From the NCBI GenBank assembly GCA_026770615.1, contig MU631345.1, forward strand, positions 382,278 through 399,127: a DNA stretch of 16,850 nt. Direction: 5' to 3'. The stretch is from Pavlovales sp. CCMP2436. Lineage: Eukaryota > Haptophyta > Pavlovophyceae > Pavlovales. Shown here piece by piece: positions 14,471 through 16,850 of the stretch. How positions within the stretch are numbered: the first letter of the stretch is position 1; every line of letters starts with the position of its first letter. The position numbers were made by a program, and so were the translations under genes. The notes under the pieces were generated by a model. The model saw only the letters and a list, made by a program, of their open reading frames with translations. It was not told where the DNA came from and ran no database searches.

Positions 14471-16682
14471 GCGACCGCGGAGGCTTTCGACGCAGAAGTC
14501 GACAGCACGATCGCCGCCGCCAACGTCGAGCACGAGCACTTCGGGCTGCGCGGCGCCGACGAATCGTCGGGCGATTTTATCGAGTCAGCCCCAAAACCAA
14601 CGCTCCCGCTCGCTCACGACCCGCTGCAAAAGGACCGGGCCTCGCGGAGCGGCGCGGCTGCGCGAAGCAGCACGCCCGCGGTGGCACCCGCAGCGCGCAG
14701 CGCACGCGGAAGCGCACGCGCGCTCCAGGCGGCTGCGCGGAGCAGCACGCCCGTGGCGGCACCCAAGACGCGCGACGCACGCGCGTCCCCAGCGGCTGCG
14801 CGGAGCAGCACGCCCGCGGCAGCACCCGCGCGCGGCGTTGCGGCGCCCGAGGCGCGCGGCGCACGCGCGCCCCCAGTGGCTGCGCGGAGCAGCAAGCCCG
14901 CGGCGGCACCCGCAGCGCGCGGGAGACACGTGCACCCCACACCTGCAGCAGAGCCGCCACGCGAGCAGGCGCACGCGCGTCCGGCTACCACGGCCTACCT
15001 CGACGGCAGCACGGTCATCATCCCGAACTCGTATAAGCAGGCCATCGCCTCCGAGCACGCGGTGCAGTGCATCGCCGCCATGAACGAGCACCTTGTCATG
15101 CACAAGAAGATGGGCACGTACAAGCCCAAGGTCGTGCACAAGGACACGGCTATCCTGCCCTGCAGATGGGTCTTCGCCGTCAAGACGGACAACACCTCGC
15201 AGGTCATACGCTTCAAGGCGCGGACCGTCCTCTGGGGCTGCCGACAGCGGCAAGGCGTCGACTTTGAGGAGGTCTTCAGCCCGGCCGCGCGCAGCGAGCA
15301 GATCAAGCTGATGATCGCGGCCGGAGCCAAGATGTACGGCAAGTCGCTCAAGTCCGGCCAGAAGCTGCACCTCACCAGGCTCCTCAATAAGGGAGACGTG
15401 ACGGACGCTTTTCTGAACTCGCTCCTCGTGGAGAAGGGCGTGCTGTCGGAGTTTCCGCCCGGCCAGGACTCGGGTGTCGCGGCGCCGGCCGGCTTCAAGG
15501 TCGCGGCCGAGCAGCTGCGCGCTCACCCCGGACTTAAGCAGTCCGGGCGCGCATGGTTTTTAAACACTCGCGCCCGGCTGCTCGAGCAGGGATGGGAGCA
15601 GTCGCCGTGCGCTCCGTCGGTCTTCCTGCAGGAGGAGCCGAGCGGAGGCTGGGTCGCCATCGCGCTGTATGTGGACGACATGCTCTTCCTCAATGCGAGC
15701 TCGAACGAGCTGGCAGCGCGCGAGCTCGTCGAGAAGCTCAAGCTGCACTTTGAGATCAAGCTGCAGGAGGAGCTCTCCAAGTTCCTTGGCGCGGAGTACG
15801 ACATCACGGACGAGGGCATTCATCTGCACCTCAACCAGTACGTCACGGGCATCCTCGGCCGCTTCGGCATCACCGGCCGACTGCCGCCCGGTGAGCACGC
15901 CCGAGATCTCGGGCACGTCCGGCATCAACTCCCTTGGCGGCGACGCGGTCGCCAACGCGCCCGACGAGACGCTGCTCAACCGCAAGGACACGACCCTCTA
16001 CCAGGAGATTGTCGGCGCGACCATGCTCTGCTGCACTACGTGCAGGCCAGACCTCGCCCACGCTGTGGGCATGCTCGCTCGCCTCATGAGCCTGCCGCGC
16101 GTGTGCGACATGGGCTCTGCCTCGCGCGTGCTGCGTTACCTACGCGGCACGCCCAAGCTCGGGCTACTCTTCCGCTTCGAACAGGATCCGGTGCACCCAG
16201 GGCTCGTCTGCTACGCGGACGCAGACTGGGCGAACGATCCGGTCAAGCGCAAGTCAACGAGTGGGTACGTCGTGCTCTTCAATGGCACGCCCATCTCGTG
16301 GTACAGCTACCTGCAGTCTGTGATCGCGCTCTCTTCCACAGAGGCAGAGTACATCGCCGCCGCGGAGGCGACACGCGAGGTGGTCTACCTGCGAAGCTTC
16401 GTGGATTTCATCCAAAACCCCGAGCCAGGGCCCACCACCATCTTCGAGGACAACCAGGAGACGATCCACCTCGTGAACAACCCGGTGCACCACCGGCGGT
16501 CCAAGCATATAGACCTGCGCTGGCACTACATCCACGACAAGCAGGAGCTCGGCATCATCAAGCTGGAGAAGGTCCACACCGACCTCAATCACGCAGACAT
16601 CTTCACCAAGCCCGCTAGCCTCGCTGTCTTCCGTCGCCATGTGAGCGCCATCATGCACGACGTCGGCCTCGACGCGCGCTAA
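14471..16682 (+). pseudogene. pol: Copia-type reverse transcriptase and RNase H (frameshifted)
   Basis: One frame runs from after the TAG at 14470 to about 15885. It covers a linker, the repeat and the RT: WVFAVKTD, FKARTVLWGCRQRQGVDFEE, motif A DVTDAFL (Asp at 15395), GLKQSGRAW, and the catalytic YVDD at 15668-15679. The other frame runs from about 15885 to TAA 16680-16682 with PVSTPEISG, TCRPDLAHAVGML, SRVLRYLRGTPKLGL and the RNase H residues ADADWA, SSTEAEY and EDNQ, ending ADIFTKP. The frame change falls within 15876-15890 and is a single-base insertion (or two-base loss). These enzymes copy the element's RNA into cDNA and remove the RNA template. Just before motif A the usual Q-L-D-V reads RLLNKGDV, an unusual version. 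Confidence 0.9.
14657..14935 (+). repeat. In-frame Ala/Pro/Arg-rich tandem repeat between protease and RT
   Basis: GCTGCGCGGAGCAGCACGCC recurs at 14657, 14732, 14795 and 14879. The spacings of 75, 63 and 84 bp are all multiples of 3, so each unit reads AARSSTPAAAP plus a variable Arg/Ala/Pro stretch. This lies where copia integrase is expected; no HHCC zinc finger or DDE core can be seen. Confidence 0.8.
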
Positions 16683-16683
16683 T

Positions 16684-16695
16684 GGCGAGGGGGAG
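16684..16695 (+). promoter_or_regulatory. Polypurine tract
   Basis: GGCGAGGGGGAG immediately precedes the 3' LTR and starts 1 nt after the RNase H stop codon. It is purine apart from one C and is in the standard position for priming plus-strand cDNA. Confidence 0.85.
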
Positions 16696-16850
16696 TGTCA
16701 GGCGCCGGACAGCGCGGAGCTGGTCTGGGCCTCGGACACAAGGACTGGACTATCAGTGAGTGAGAACCAGTCCGGGCGGCAGAGCGGATCTGCTGCCATA
16801 AGATAGAACATGCAGCCTTTAAGGCGTCGTCTTTTCGTCTTTTGCAGTTA
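16696..16850 (+). repeat. 3' LTR (partial, truncated by window end)
   Basis: The first 155 bp of the LTR, collinear with 12420-12574 without indels (constant offset 4276). Differences are C at 16739, 16773, 16793 and 16836, where the 5' LTR has T. If the LTR is 161 bp, it ends 6 bp beyond the window. Confidence 0.93.

Larger units (their letters stand above)
12420..16850 (+). mobile_element. Ty1/copia-type LTR retrotransposon, probably non-autonomous; 3' LTR cut by window end
   Basis: LTRs start TGTCAGGCG at 12420 and 16696. Between them, in order, are Gag with a zinc knuckle, an aspartic protease (DSGA), a reverse transcriptase (YVDD), an RNase H of the copia type and a polypurine tract. 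The RT and RNase H motifs (KARTVLWG, DVTDAFL, GLKQSGRAW, YVDDM, SSTEAEY, ADIFTKP) are diagnostic of copia. Integrase, which copia elements encode between protease and RT, is missing. The frame changes at about 13550, 14452 and 15885, and there is a TAG at 14468. The LTRs differ by 4 transitions in 155 bp, so the copy is young. No tRNA primer-binding site was recognised after the 5' LTR. The target-site duplication cannot be tested because the 3' end is outside the window. Confidence 0.93.

Noticed and set aside
14500..14560. HEH motif (VEHEHFGLRG) as the remnant of an integrase HHCC finger
   Set aside because: No Cys pair follows at the expected spacing and no DDE residues lie downstream, so three residues are not evidence.
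12689..16658. Long antisense frames opposite the retrotransposon genes
   Set aside because: They mirror GC-rich third positions of gag, protease and RT, and their translations are Arg/Leu/Val-rich without domains.
1..16850. tRNA, rRNA, CRISPR, bacterial promoters or terminators
   Set aside because: I found no T-loop/anticodon arrangement, no rRNA core sequences, and no regularly spaced repeat-spacer array. The sequence is eukaryotic, so bacterial signals were not called.

Overview
The window is nuclear DNA from a eukaryote. It has spliceosomal introns with GT-AG borders, a split gene for a mitochondrial inner-membrane protein, an LTR retrotransposon and many microsatellites. Nothing looks bacterial. 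A serine-proline-rich extracellular protein, GC-rich coding islands in AT-richer spacers and long homopolymer runs would fit a microalga or other protist, but the lineage cannot be fixed by eye.

Region 1 (1-6370): the minus strand carries the 5' part of a LETM1-family gene. Four exons are supported: 5300-4980 (start codon and mitochondrial presequence), 4766-4666, a 42-nt micro-exon 4233-4192, and 1791-1629 (transmembrane segment). They join in frame into 209 residues. The 3' exons were not found. The 2.4-kb third intron holds a GC-rich block, 27-bp tandem repeats and a 26-bp copy of part of the next exon. A small MITE-like inverted repeat and several microsatellites lie at 1-1500. Upstream of the start codon, 5313-6370 is GC-rich, with overlapping open frames that could not be assigned.

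Region 2 (6371-9196): a 91-bp split hairpin is followed by a 769-bp unit with ~70-bp terminal inverted repeats enclosing a minus-strand fragment of a Cys-containing, possibly glycosylated protein. Just beyond it, also on the minus strand, is a large exon for a Cys-rich then (Ser-Pro)n protein of the hydroxyproline-rich glycoprotein type.

Region 3 (9197-11228): a foldback-like element with arms of 574 and 896 bp around a 540-bp centre. The arm lengths differ by exactly 322 bp, matching an extra tandem repeat period in the right arm. AT-rich repeats flank both outer ends.

Region 4 (11229-12419): intergenic DNA with a ~120-bp direct repeat (two copies 494 bp apart) and a TGACT-rich low-complexity tract.

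Region 5 (12420-16850): a Ty1/copia-like LTR retrotransposon. It has a 5' LTR, Gag with a zinc knuckle, an aspartic protease, a reverse transcriptase, an RNase H, a polypurine tract and the first 155 bp of the 3' LTR. The LTRs differ at only 4 of 155 sites, so insertion was recent. The reading frame nevertheless changes three times, and no integrase is present between protease and reverse transcriptase, where copia elements carry it; an Ala/Pro/Arg-rich repeat is found there. This copy is probably non-autonomous.
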